A stretch of DNA of 64,000 nucleotides from UBA5794 sp963714375 (GTDB taxonomy: Bacteria; Actinomycetota; Acidimicrobiia; Spongiisociales; UBA5794): contig CAVQOG010000003.1 of the NCBI GenBank assembly GCA_963714375.1, positions 62,001 through 126,000 of the forward strand, written 5' to 3'. Within the stretch, counting starts at the first letter, position 1. Each line of letters opens with the position of its first letter. The notes beneath the pieces are model-generated. The model did not search any database. It was not told the origin of the DNA and worked only from the letters and a program-made list of their open reading frames with translations. A program made the position numbers and the translations under genes. This document shows, piece by piece, positions 49,740 through 58,618 of this stretch.

Positions 49740-52067
49740 ATGAGTTTCTATCTCGGTGGACCCATCGATGACGCTGGCGAGCGGATCGATGAAACCACGT
49801 TCCAATATGACCCATCGGATTTGACGACTCACGGCGTGATCGTGGGAATGACGGGTTCAGGAAAGACTGGACTCGGCATCATCTACCTCGAAGAGGCACT
49901 GCGAGCCGGGATTCCAACCCTCGTCATCGACCCGAAGGGGGACATGACGAATCTACTTCTCACTTTCCCGGAGCTATCACCGGCCGAATTTGAACCATGG
50001 GTCGATGCCGCCGCTGCCGAAAAGGAAGGTCGGACCCCACAGGAGGAAGCCACCGAGGAGGCGGCGAAGTGGAAGAAGGGTCTTGGCTGGTGGGATCTCA
50101 ACGCCGAAGCGATCGCCGACCTCAGGGACCGCGCGGGGATGACGATCTATACACCGGGATCGAATGCCGCAAATCCGTTGAACATCGTGGGCAATCTCAA
50201 GCCTCCGGATCTGTCTTGGGACACGGATTCCGAAACCATTCGTGATGAGATCGAAGGCTTCACATCCGGACTTCTCGGGTTGGTTGGCATCGATGCAGAC
50301 CCGATTTCGTCACGCGAACACATACTGATTGCCAACCTCGTGGAACAGGCCTGGCGTGATGGAACCACGCTCGAAATTGGAACGATCATCACCCAGACAG
50401 CCAACCCACCGATGCGCAAGCTCGGCGTTTTTGAAGTCGACCAGTTCTTTCCCGAGAAGGACCGCATGAAACTGGCCATGCAGCTCAATGGCCTTCTTGC
50501 CTCACCATCGTTCGCTGCTTGGATGGCTGGCGATGACCTCGACATCGAGTCACTCCTGTGGAAGAACGGAAAGCCGCAGGCGGCAATCATGTATCTCGCC
50601 CACCTTTCGGACACGGAACGCCAGTTTGTGACGACGATGATCTTCTCCAGGCTCATTACGTGGATGCGGTCGCAGCCAGGGAGCAGCGACCTTCGAGTCC
50701 TTGCTTACATGGATGAGGTCTTCGGATTCGTCCCTCCCACCGCACAGCCACCAGCCAAGAAGCCGATCCTCACATTGCTCAAACAGGCAAGGGCATTTGG
50801 CGTCGGCATGCTCTTGTCAACCCAGAATCCTGTCGATCTTGACTACAAGGCGATGTCGAATGCGGGAACTTGGTGCATCGGCCGGCTCCAAACCGAACGA
50901 GACAAAGCACGCATCATCGAAGCCCTCACAACCGCCTCCGGCACGATTGACACCGCTGAAATGGACACCACGATCTCCAGCCTTCCCAAGCGAGGGTTTG
51001 TGATTCACAGCACTCGGGAGAAGGTTCCGACCACTATCACTACCCGGTGGGCGATGTCGTACCTCAGAGGACCAATGACGCGAGAGGAAGTGTCACGATT
51101 CAAGAACACCCCAATTGCGGGCGCGGCGATCCCCCCTTCACCTGCAAGCGCGCCGGCACCGGACATCACGAGCATTTCGGGAATCTCGAAAGCGCCAGAG
51201 GTGGCCGACGGTGTGGCGTCCGTTGCGATCCATCCGGCTGCCCCATGGCGAGCGACCGTTGGTGATAACGATCAAGGAACCACGTACCGGGCTGCCTTTG
51301 CGGCCACCGTTGAGATGCGTTTCGACGAAGCTCGCCTCGGCGTAGATCACACCGAAACGTGGGAGGCCATCGTCACCGATGCAGCGGCTGATGACGGTTC
51401 AGACATTGTCGAAGTCGACTACGACGAACGCGACTTCGTCGCTCCCGATCCTGACTTCTCGTTCCTCCCCACCGATGCCCCGGTGTCCCAGCCGAGCTTC
51501 TTCACCGATTTCGGTAATCGGGTCAAGAAACACCTTGACCGCCACAAGACGATTGAGCTGCTCAAGAACAGCAACCTCAAGCTTGTCTCACGACCCGATG
51601 AACCCGAAGAGAGCTTTCTCGCTCGCTGTCAGGAAGCTGCCAACAATGCGGCCGATGCCGAAAAGGCCAAGGTCGTTTCCAAATACGAGACTCGAATGCG
51701 GGGTGTTCGGCGCGACTACGACGACGCCGTCGCGGACGCAAGCCTCGCTGAACAGGCTGCCGCTGACGAACAGCGTTCTGCCCTTCTCGGCTTCGGTCTC
51801 GACCTACTCACAGGTCGGAAGGCACGACTCCCGGGCTCTCGATCTCGGACGACGCAGGACCGTGCCCGGCGTGCACAATCGAAGATCGAGTCCAAACGTG
51901 CCGAGTACGAGGATCTCAGCGCCGAAATGCAAGATGCCTGTACGGAAATCGACCAGAAGTGGGATGCCATGATCCCCAACATCGAACCGGTGACCGTTGG
52001 ACTCGAGGCCGACGACATCCACATCGTCGACATCAAGGTCGTCTGGATTAGGACCGATGACCGATGA
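49740..52067 (+). CDS. HerA-like / DUF853-type P-loop ATPase
   Basis: A 775-residue ATPase. Walker A GMTGSGKT (36-43) follows a beta-rich start. LVIDPKGDMTNLLL resembles the HerA-FtsK second strand, YMDEVFGFVPPT is the Walker B region, and LLKQARAFGVGMLLSTQNP is the sensor and arginine-finger region. A C-terminal part of about 270 residues holds helical, coiled-coil-rich segments (about 640-740). HerA-type proteins pump or process DNA, but a nuclease partner (NurA) is not next to it. The stop codon lies inside a GACCGAT heptad array. Confidence 0.84.
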   Translation: MSFYLGGPIDDAGERIDETTFQYDPSDLTTHGVIVGMTGSGKTGLGIIYLEEALRAGIPTLVIDPKGDMTNLLLTFPELSPAEFEPWVDAAAAEKEGRTPQEEATEEAAKWKKGLGWWDLNAEAIADLRDRAGMTIYTPGSNAANPLNIVGNLKPPDLSWDTDSETIRDEIEGFTSGLLGLVGIDADPISSREHILIANLVEQAWRDGTTLEIGTIITQTANPPMRKLGVFEVDQFFPEKDRMKLAMQLNGLLASPSFAAWMAGDDLDIESLLWKNGKPQAAIMYLAHLSDTERQFVTTMIFSRLITWMRSQPGSSDLRVLAYMDEVFGFVPPTAQPPAKKPILTLLKQARAFGVGMLLSTQNPVDLDYKAMSNAGTWCIGRLQTERDKARIIEALTTASGTIDTAEMDTTISSLPKRGFVIHSTREKVPTTITTRWAMSYLRGPMTREEVSRFKNTPIAGAAIPPSPASAPAPDITSISGISKAPEVADGVASVAIHPAAPWRATVGDNDQGTTYRAAFAATVEMRFDEARLGVDHTETWEAIVTDAAADDGSDIVEVDYDERDFVAPDPDFSFLPTDAPVSQPSFFTDFGNRVKKHLDRHKTIELLKNSNLKLVSRPDEPEESFLARCQEAANNAADAEKAKVVSKYETRMRGVRRDYDDAVADASLAEQAAADEQRSALLGFGLDLLTGRKARLPGSRSRTTQDRARRAQSKIESKRAEYEDLSAEMQDACTEIDQKWDAMIPNIEPVTVGLEADDIHIVDIKVVWIRTDDR

Positions 52068-52100
52068 CCGATTCCAGAAGTCTGACGTCTGACTTCTGAG
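52052..52100. repeat. heptanucleotide array across a stop codon (7 units)
   Basis: GACCGAT three times, then TCCAGAA, GTCTGAC twice, and TTCTGAG, all in register, between the convergent HerA-like and sigma-factor genes. The first three units encode the last residues and stop of the ATPase. Confidence 0.95.
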
Positions 52101-53150
52101 CTAGATCAAATCCTGTTCGCGGATTCCGAAGCTTGGGTGTCGCAAGCGACACAAGGCCAACTTCTCGAGCTGACGAATGCGTTCACGTGTCAGGTTGAAC
52201 TCTTCGCCGATCTCTTCAAGGGTGCGGGGTATCCCGTCGTAGAAGCCGTAGCGAAGTGCAAGGATGCGACCTTCCCTCGTGGGAAGACGATCAATCGACT
52301 TGCGGAGTGAATTCGCAATGTCCATCTCTTCGGTGACCTTGACGGGGTCGACGGCATCCTCATCTTCGATGAAGTCACCAAGTTGCGCTCCGTCCTCGCC
52401 GATCGGCTGCTCAAGGGACACAGTGTCGGCAACGGCGAGGGCGAGTTCGACCTTGGACACCTCAACGCCTGCCTCTTCGGCGATCTCGTCGGGTTTGGGA
52501 TCGCGCCCAAGCTCAGCCTTGAGTGATGCCTGAGCGGCGCGCACGGCCGCAAGGGTGTCATGGAGATGAACCGGAATTCGGACTGTTCGCGACTTGTCGG
52601 CAATGGCACGGGTGATCGCCTGCCGGATCCACCACGTTGCATACGTCGAGAACTTGAATCCTTTGCGCCAATCAAACTTCTCGACCGCGCGGATCAGGCC
52701 GAGGTTGCCCTCCTGGATCAGGTCGAGGAAGTCGATCCCTGAGGTATTCGCATACCGACGGGCGTTTGCAACGACGAGACGCAGGTTTGCGGTCAGAAAG
52801 GCGTCCTTGGCCTCGCTTCCGCGGCGGACCTGACGTTTCAAGAGAATGTGTTCAGCCTTGGTCTTGTAGTCGCCAGCCTCGAGACGTTCAATCGCTGCTT
52901 GTCCTGCCTCGATCTTCTGGGCATAGTCAACTTCATTCTCGGCTGTGAGAAGCTCGAACTCGCCGATCGAAGTCAGATACTGAGAGACAAGGTCGGTTGT
53001 CAGCCTGCCACGGTCATCGGTCAGCTTGGATCGTTCGCGATCCTTGAGCGATCGAGACAGCGTGTCACGATCCATCCGCTCTTTCGCTTCCTCGCGTTCG
53101 CGGGCAGCCTTGTTGACGATCGCTTTACGCGGCTTCGACCCTGTCGTCAT
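52101..53150 (-). CDS. sigma-70 family RNA polymerase sigma factor, primary-type
   Basis: A 349-residue sigma factor. Region 1.2 is DLVSQYLTSIGEFELLTAENE; region 2 has NLRLVVANARRYANTSGIDFLDLIQEGNLGLIRAVEKFD and FSTYATWWIRQAITRAIADKSR. Region 3 (AELGRDPKPDEIAEE) and region 4 (PTREGRILALRYGF, TLEEIGEEFNLTRERIRQLE) follow. It resembles SigA/HrdB and SigB-type group 1-2 factors but lacks the long acidic region 1.1. ATG 53150 has AGGA upstream. Confidence 0.93.
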   Translation of the reverse strand: MTTGSKPRKAIVNKAAREREEAKERMDRDTLSRSLKDRERSKLTDDRGRLTTDLVSQYLTSIGEFELLTAENEVDYAQKIEAGQAAIERLEAGDYKTKAEHILLKRQVRRGSEAKDAFLTANLRLVVANARRYANTSGIDFLDLIQEGNLGLIRAVEKFDWRKGFKFSTYATWWIRQAITRAIADKSRTVRIPVHLHDTLAAVRAAQASLKAELGRDPKPDEIAEEAGVEVSKVELALAVADTVSLEQPIGEDGAQLGDFIEDEDAVDPVKVTEEMDIANSLRKSIDRLPTREGRILALRYGFYDGIPRTLEEIGEEFNLTRERIRQLEKLALCRLRHPSFGIREQDLI

Positions 53151-53380
53151 CCAACATCCTCCATGGCGATCGACGGTTGGTGCTCGTGAGACGTTTCCCG
53201 GCCAGGCTCCCGAGTCCACCAACCCGGGATTTCTACCCAATATCACACACGCTGTTCCGTTTGTGAACCCATTTCTCTCCAAAAGAAAGGTAGGAACACC
53301 GAGGCGATTAACCACAGACCGCTGCCGTTCGGTGTCGATACTCATCGCCGGAAGGTGGCCGCCAAGCGTATCCTCACTCG

Positions 53381-54016
53381 ATGCCCGACACCTCGACAAT
53401 TCTGCTCTTTGCACTCGCATCGCTGATACTGGTCATCATTCCCGGACCAGCCGTGGTCTACATCCTCACCCGAAGCGTCAGTCAGGGGCGCGCTGCCGGA
53501 CTCGTCTCTGCCGTCGGGGTCAACGTCGGATCCACCGTTCATGTCCTGGCCGCGGTGCTCGGTCTTTCCATCATCCTGGCGCAATCGGCCGTAGCGTTTG
53601 CGACGATCAAATGGGCTGGCGTCATCTACCTCGCGTGGATCGGAATTCGAACACTCCGTTCGGGTGACACGATCTTTGAGCAGGTAGCGACAGAGCGATA
53701 CGAACTGCGGCGCGTCTTCCTCCAAGCCGTCCTCGTGAACATCTTGAACCCGAAAGTAGCGATCTTCTTCCTCGCATTCCTGCCTCAGTTTGTCGACACC
53801 GAAGCACCAAACCCAGCCCTCCAAACGCTCGTCCTGGGGATGACGCTCATTCTGGTCGGTCTCATATCCGATTCGGTGTACGCAATCATCGGAGGATCCG
53901 TAGGAGACCTGTTCCGCTCAAAGCCGAGAGCAGCTCGCAACACGAGAATCGGCGCTGGGGTCACGTATCTTGCCCTCGCCGGTGTCGCAGCGGCGACAGG
54001 TACCCGATCGACCTAG
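53381..54016 (+). CDS. LysE-family exporter
   Basis: A 211-residue membrane protein with about six helices of the LysE/RhtB family (amino-acid export). N-terminal LILVIIPGPAVVYILTRSVSQGRAAGL is the family signature, and NILNPKVAIFFLAFLPQFV the second. Substrate unknown. The 230 bp before it hold divergent promoters but no gene. Confidence 0.92.
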   Translation: MPDTSTILLFALASLILVIIPGPAVVYILTRSVSQGRAAGLVSAVGVNVGSTVHVLAAVLGLSIILAQSAVAFATIKWAGVIYLAWIGIRTLRSGDTIFEQVATERYELRRVFLQAVLVNILNPKVAIFFLAFLPQFVDTEAPNPALQTLVLGMTLILVGLISDSVYAIIGGSVGDLFRSKPRAARNTRIGAGVTYLALAGVAAATGTRST

Positions 54017-54114
54017 CGGTCTGCACCTCGCGGTGTTAAGAATCTGTTCACGGTGATTCGGGAACGATGCACCGAGAAACAGGGTTTTCCTGGCATGACT
54101 CGGAGGGAGACCGA

Positions 54115-54753
54115 ATGGAATGGATCCGACAGCACAAGGGAATCGCGACGGCTGCCGCAGCCACAGCATTCGCCGCACTCGTCTTGGTGCTGGTGTGGTT
54201 CCAGCCTCAAGCGCTCTTCCTTGACGATGTCGTGGACGAAACCCTGCCACAGGCATCGCCGCCTTCACAGGACGAGGAACAGGGGATTGAAGACAGTCAG
54301 GAATCGGAACCGACTGAATCGGTGACTGAGGACCCCGCTCTTTCCGAACTCAAGCCGGGCGAAATCGCTCCGACGTATCCACTGACGCTCGCAGAGGGAG
54401 CATTCATCGGTCTCGCCCATGCGGGGACCGGGACCGCCCGTGTCGTTGAGCTTGAGGATGGAACCCGTATTCTCCGCCTCGAAGATCTCGATGTCGACAA
54501 CGGACCCGATCTCCGAGTCATCCTCTCGACATCAGAATTGGTGAACGACGACGGGGCCTACGACGACGGAGATTTCTTCGACCTCGGGGGCCTCAAGGGA
54601 AACATCGGAAACCAGAACTACAACATTCCCTTCCAGGTCGATCTCGACGACTACAACACTGTTGCGATCTGGTGCCGGCGCTTCAACGTCAGTTTCAATG
54701 CCGCTCCTCTGTCGATCCCAGCGGGAGTGTCAACGGCAACCAGTACGGGATAA
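54115..54753 (+). CDS. membrane-anchored DM13-domain protein
   Basis: A 212-residue protein with an N-terminal helix (about 8-30), an acidic Ser/Glu/Pro linker (to about 85) and a DM13 domain (about 98-205). The domain shows the family pattern GTARVVELEDGTRILRLEDLDVDNGPDLRV, DLGGLKGNIGNQNYNIP and TVAIWCRRFNVSF with its cysteine. DM13 domains have been proposed to carry electrons. ATG 54115 has GGAGGGAG upstream. The next gene encodes a cytochrome c, supporting a redox role. Confidence 0.9.
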   Translation: MEWIRQHKGIATAAAATAFAALVLVLVWFQPQALFLDDVVDETLPQASPPSQDEEQGIEDSQESEPTESVTEDPALSELKPGEIAPTYPLTLAEGAFIGLAHAGTGTARVVELEDGTRILRLEDLDVDNGPDLRVILSTSELVNDDGAYDDGDFFDLGGLKGNIGNQNYNIPFQVDLDDYNTVAIWCRRFNVSFNAAPLSIPAGVSTATSTG

Positions 54754-54802
54754 CTACTGGGCAGGTTGTCGAGAAAACATATGCATCCATACGCTCCCCC
54801 GG

Positions 54803-55186
54803 ATGCGCAGACCAACAACCTTCGTAGTAGCGCTCGCCGTCGCCCTTGCCACAGCTGGCTGTGCAGGTGCTGCCATCGAGCCTGCACCGTCAGGGCCGCT
54901 TGGCCCCGGCGATACCGAACGTGGGCAGGCCGTCTACAAGAGCACCTGCCAATCATGTCACGGTGGCGACGCGACAGGGATCAGTGGACTCGGAAAGCCA
55001 CTCAAAGGAAGCGAATTCATCGCGGCCCTCACGGACGTGGAGCTTGCAGAGTTCGTCAAGGCTGGAAGGCCACGCAGCGACCCCGACAACACGACAGGTG
55101 TTGACATGCCTGCGCGAGGCGGGAACCCCAGTTTGAATGACCAGCAGCTTCGCGATGTCGCTGCCTATCTGATCTCCCTCGACTGA
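54803..55186 (+). CDS. small c-type cytochrome lipoprotein
   Basis: A 127-residue exported mono-heme cytochrome c: signal and lipobox ATAGC (Cys about 20), heme site CQSCHG (about 54-59), an expected axial Met in VDMPARGG and the C-terminal helix LRDVAAYLISLD. ATG 54803 is used, 50 bp after the DM13 gene. Probably transfers electrons at the outer face of the membrane with the DM13 protein. Confidence 0.9.
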   Translation: MRRPTTFVVALAVALATAGCAGAAIEPAPSGPLGPGDTERGQAVYKSTCQSCHGGDATGISGLGKPLKGSEFIAALTDVELAEFVKAGRPRSDPDNTTGVDMPARGGNPSLNDQQLRDVAAYLISLD

Positions 55187-55248
55187 CGACGTGATGCAGA
55201 ACACCCGAAAGCCATACGGTTACGGGTGTTCGCCGTATCCTCAACGCC

Positions 55249-56268
55249 ATGCCAAAGACCACCTCGAATCTTCCCATCTGTATCCATTGCGGAACACCAC
55301 GCCCTGCTGACGAAACACTCTGCCCACAATGCGGGAAGCCGTGGATCGATATCCGCGTCGCTGAACCATCAGCTGTAGCCGCGCCAGACGATCCAGCTGC
55401 TTCTGATGATGATGTGGCAACGGCTGTCGCTGCTGCAGTTGTCGCTAGCCCACCGCCGACCGTTTCCCCGCCGGTCATCCCCATCGAAGATACCGGCGAG
55501 TTCGGAATGGATGAGTGGACCCTCCCTCCCGAGCCTCCCTCAAACAAGGCCATTTGGTTGCTTCCGGTGGCACTCGTTGTCGCAGTCGTCGCGTTCTGGT
55601 CGTTCGTGTACTTCGGCGGAGACTCACCTACCACGACATCCGTCGTCGCCCAACCGTCAACGACAACGACACAGGCACCCACGACAACGGTGGCGGAGGT
55701 CGTCGAGGAGACATCCACAACGACATCGTCGACAACCACAACAACCGTTCCCTACCCGCCGGCATCCGACTGGACCGCTTCGGGTGACCCGCTCTCACCG
55801 GTTGAACTCAGTCTGAGAGCTGCGGGAATCGGTCCGATCAACTTCGGGTCGCAGCTCGGTGACGTCGCTGGACAACTCGTCGCAAGCCTTGGCAGCGCGG
55901 AGGCTGCTGGTGATTCCAACCTATGCCCACCCGCAGAGACGTATTGGCTCCAATGGGGGCAGCTGAAGGCGATCTTCGACGGATGGGAACCAGATGCGAC
56001 CTTCGTGTCCTACCGCTACGAGGAGACGGATGATGCCAGTGCCGATGTCGAGCTTGAGACGGTCTCAGGCCTCAAGCTTGGGCAGACAGTCGCCCAGCTG
56101 AAGTCGACATACGATTCGTTCACCGTCACATTTGAGCTCATTGACGGACAGGATCATTTCAGATTGGTCGACGGTGGAGATCTGCTCTTGTGGGGTCCCG
56201 TCTCAAGCACGGATGACGACGGCATCGTGCAGGGCATCTACTCACCTTCGCCCTGTCCTCAGACCTAG
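55249..56268 (+). CDS. zinc-ribbon membrane protein with novel paired C-terminal domain
   Basis: A 339-residue protein: zinc ribbon CIHCG...CPQCG (residues 11-28), linker, one membrane helix (about 101-121), a Thr-rich stalk (to about 165) and a C-terminal domain of about 170 residues. That domain resembles the C-terminal domain of the product of 58619-59521. Shared positions include L.LGQTVAQLKSTYDS / L.IGDTVADLNSIYES, LLLWGPV / VLLWGPV and GIYSPSPC / GIYAPDVC. Family unknown. It precedes the CpsD-like ATPase and LCP genes in the same direction. Confidence 0.76.
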   Translation: MPKTTSNLPICIHCGTPRPADETLCPQCGKPWIDIRVAEPSAVAAPDDPAASDDDVATAVAAAVVASPPPTVSPPVIPIEDTGEFGMDEWTLPPEPPSNKAIWLLPVALVVAVVAFWSFVYFGGDSPTTTSVVAQPSTTTTQAPTTTVAEVVEETSTTTSSTTTTTVPYPPASDWTASGDPLSPVELSLRAAGIGPINFGSQLGDVAGQLVASLGSAEAAGDSNLCPPAETYWLQWGQLKAIFDGWEPDATFVSYRYEETDDASADVELETVSGLKLGQTVAQLKSTYDSFTVTFELIDGQDHFRLVDGGDLLLWGPVSSTDDDGIVQGIYSPSPCPQT

Positions 56269-56306
56269 TCCCAGCACCCGTCGGAACCAATCGAAAGCGG
56301 AAGCCC

Positions 56307-57296
56307 ATGAATGGCAGCGACACCATTGGAAGCGGTACCAAGGGGAAGCTCGATCGGACTGCTCGACCCTCCGAGCTTGCAAAAGGAATAGCAATCGTCG
56401 TAGCCCTTGGTGTATTTGGGCTAGTCGCATACTCGGTCCAATCAACACGTGGCGTGCTCCTGGGGGTCGCTCTCGGCGGCGTCGGCGGAGTGGTCCTGTG
56501 GTGGGCGTTGAGCACATCCATGCCAAAACAGCACCTTGATGGGGCTCTGGAAACTCTCACCGAGCTCGGAAGCATTCCCCTCCACGATCAACCGGCACCG
56601 GCTCTCACGAACACGAACACAGCTGGGGCCTACATGGACGCTGTGAGAATGATCCAAGAACAGACCACCGGACGCGTTCTCCTTTTCACATCTCCTTCAC
56701 CGGGCCAAGGATCGACAACGGTCGCCTTGAACGTGGCAATCGCCGCAACGAGACTTGGGCGACGCGTCATGCTCATCGACGCGGATACGACACACCACGG
56801 ACTCGCAAGATTCCTCTCGACTGGATCGATCCCTGGTCTGACCGAGCTCGCTTCCGGCGAACGCTCGCTGTCTGAAGTGGCACGCATGTTGACAATCAGC
56901 GAGACGTTGCGACTTCCCCTTATCCCTGCAGGCGCTCCCGACGGAGACGACTCACTCCTTGGCGGCCTCGGGCTCGGCGATGCAATCGACCAGGTATCTG
57001 AGCGGGCCGACCTCATCATCATCGATGCTCCACCCATCGGGTGGTCCGATGCGACACCACACCTCGCCGTCCACGCCGATGGCTCAATCCTGATCGTGTC
57101 CCCAAACGCCGATCCGAAGAAGGCCTCACAAACAGCATCGAAGCTCAGCGATGTCGGAGCTCCGCCGCTTGGCTTCATCATCAATCGATCCGATGGAAAA
57201 GCACCGACACTGCCCTCACCGAGACCTGCGAAACGCATCCCGGATTCGACTCCTGCTGCCAAGGACATGTTGGCCGAGACCGAGAACGGCCAATGA
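56307..57296 (+). CDS. CpsD/BY-kinase-like MinD-family ATPase with membrane helices
   Basis: A 329-residue protein: two N-terminal membrane helices (about 27-47 and 50-68) and a P-loop domain with deviant Walker A SPSPGQGSTTVALN (about 127-140), Walker A' VMLIDADTT and Walker B LIIIDAPPIG. This is the fused Wzz-type anchor plus CpsD/tyrosine-kinase plan used to control polysaccharide assembly. The C-terminus lacks a tyrosine cluster, so autophosphorylation there is doubtful. The stop overlaps the LCP start (ATGA). Confidence 0.84.
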   Translation: MNGSDTIGSGTKGKLDRTARPSELAKGIAIVVALGVFGLVAYSVQSTRGVLLGVALGGVGGVVLWWALSTSMPKQHLDGALETLTELGSIPLHDQPAPALTNTNTAGAYMDAVRMIQEQTTGRVLLFTSPSPGQGSTTVALNVAIAATRLGRRVMLIDADTTHHGLARFLSTGSIPGLTELASGERSLSEVARMLTISETLRLPLIPAGAPDGDDSLLGGLGLGDAIDQVSERADLIIIDAPPIGWSDATPHLAVHADGSILIVSPNADPKKASQTASKLSDVGAPPLGFIINRSDGKAPTLPSPRPAKRIPDSTPAAKDMLAETENGQ

Positions 57297-58549
57297 CCAA
57301 CGGATCTGAGTCAGCGCCTATGTGGCGCAACATCTTCACCGTGGAGAACGGAGTGTTCGCGGGATCAACGATGGCGGCATTCGTCCTCCTCATGACCTTG
57401 GCTGACACCCACGCACTGGTCGTTGCGGCGGCTGTTTCAGGGACGGCGATCGGCCTCTCGGCTTGGTGGTTCTTCGTCATTCATACCACGCCATCAGATA
57501 CTCCCAAGCCTGGCCCGATCGTTATCCGCGCCGTTGTTGGCGCAGTCATCCTCCTCGTCGGCTACGGAGCGTTTACCGGCGTACAGCTGTGGGGTTCGTG
57601 GAATAGCATCGACCGAGAGACATTTGCGTTGGCCGAAGCGCGAGCTGCTCTTGTCCAGCCGATCGGTACTCCCACAACACTGGCAACTGCGCCGGTTGCT
57701 GATCCAACCGGGGATGAGCCAGCTCCCGACGAACCAACGTTGCCGAGCGAGCCCTTTGTCACGATGCTCCTCATCGGTGGCGATTCCAATTCTGGAAACG
57801 GCGACGTCATCCTCTACCTCGTTCTTCCAACAAACGGCGCCGAACCGTTCATGATGTCCTTTCCGCGGGATCTGTACGTGACGAACCCATGCACCGGGGG
57901 CAAGACGCGTATCAACACGCTGTCGAAGGGGTGCGCGTCCAAGGACATCAATGGGGGAACGCTGCTCTCAGTCCAGGTATCGGAGATGACCGGGATCGAT
58001 GTCGACCACTTCGCCGAGTTCGATTTCGAAGGGTTCGTCGACATCATCGACGCGGTGGGCGGCATTGAGATCTGTTTCGATTACGCGGTGAGGGATTCCA
58101 AAGCGAAACTCGATCTACCGGAAGGCTGTACGGATGCGACCGGCGAGCAAGCGCTGGCATGGGTTCGGTCGCGTCACACCGAAGAATTCCGCGACGGTAC
58201 TTGGCGTTCAGTTCCTGGCAGAGGAGACCTCCAACGCAACGAGCACCAGCAGGAACTGATCCTCAAACTTGCCAAGAAACTGAAGTCCTTCAGTTCGCCC
58301 CAGCAGCTCAATGAGGTGGTCGGCGCAATCGCAGACACGTTCGTATTGAGCAACACATTGAGCTTGACCGACGCAATCAGCCTCGCTTGGTCGGCCCGCG
58401 ACATCGATATCGAAGACATCAACCGTCTTGAGATCCCCGTTCGCCTGTCGAGGTCGCCATCGGACCAATCCATCCTCGTCGAGACGACGAGTCCGAAGGA
58501 CGTGATCGCGAACCAGTACGGGGATGATCTTCCGAAGGAGAACTCGTAG
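57293..58549 (+). CDS. LytR-CpsA-Psr (LCP) family protein
   Basis: A 418-residue membrane protein: two to three N-terminal helices (about 20-100), then an extracytoplasmic LCP domain (about 155-345). Key positions: LLIGGDSN, SFPRDLYVT (with the catalytic Arg/Asp), KTRINTLSKG, DVDHFAEFDFEGFVDIIDAVGGI and QALAWVRSRH. LCP enzymes attach glycopolymers to peptidoglycan from lipid carriers. Coupled to the CpsD-like gene, which fits surface-polysaccharide attachment. Confidence 0.92.
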   Translation: MTNGSESAPMWRNIFTVENGVFAGSTMAAFVLLMTLADTHALVVAAAVSGTAIGLSAWWFFVIHTTPSDTPKPGPIVIRAVVGAVILLVGYGAFTGVQLWGSWNSIDRETFALAEARAALVQPIGTPTTLATAPVADPTGDEPAPDEPTLPSEPFVTMLLIGGDSNSGNGDVILYLVLPTNGAEPFMMSFPRDLYVTNPCTGGKTRINTLSKGCASKDINGGTLLSVQVSEMTGIDVDHFAEFDFEGFVDIIDAVGGIEICFDYAVRDSKAKLDLPEGCTDATGEQALAWVRSRHTEEFRDGTWRSVPGRGDLQRNEHQQELILKLAKKLKSFSSPQQLNEVVGAIADTFVLSNTLSLTDAISLAWSARDIDIEDINRLEIPVRLSRSPSDQSILVETTSPKDVIANQYGDDLPKENS

Positions 58550-58618
58550 TGTGCGTGATACCCGCCCACTTCCAGCAAAGGGACATACAATGCGGGTGAC
58601 TCAACGAGGATCGGTGCT

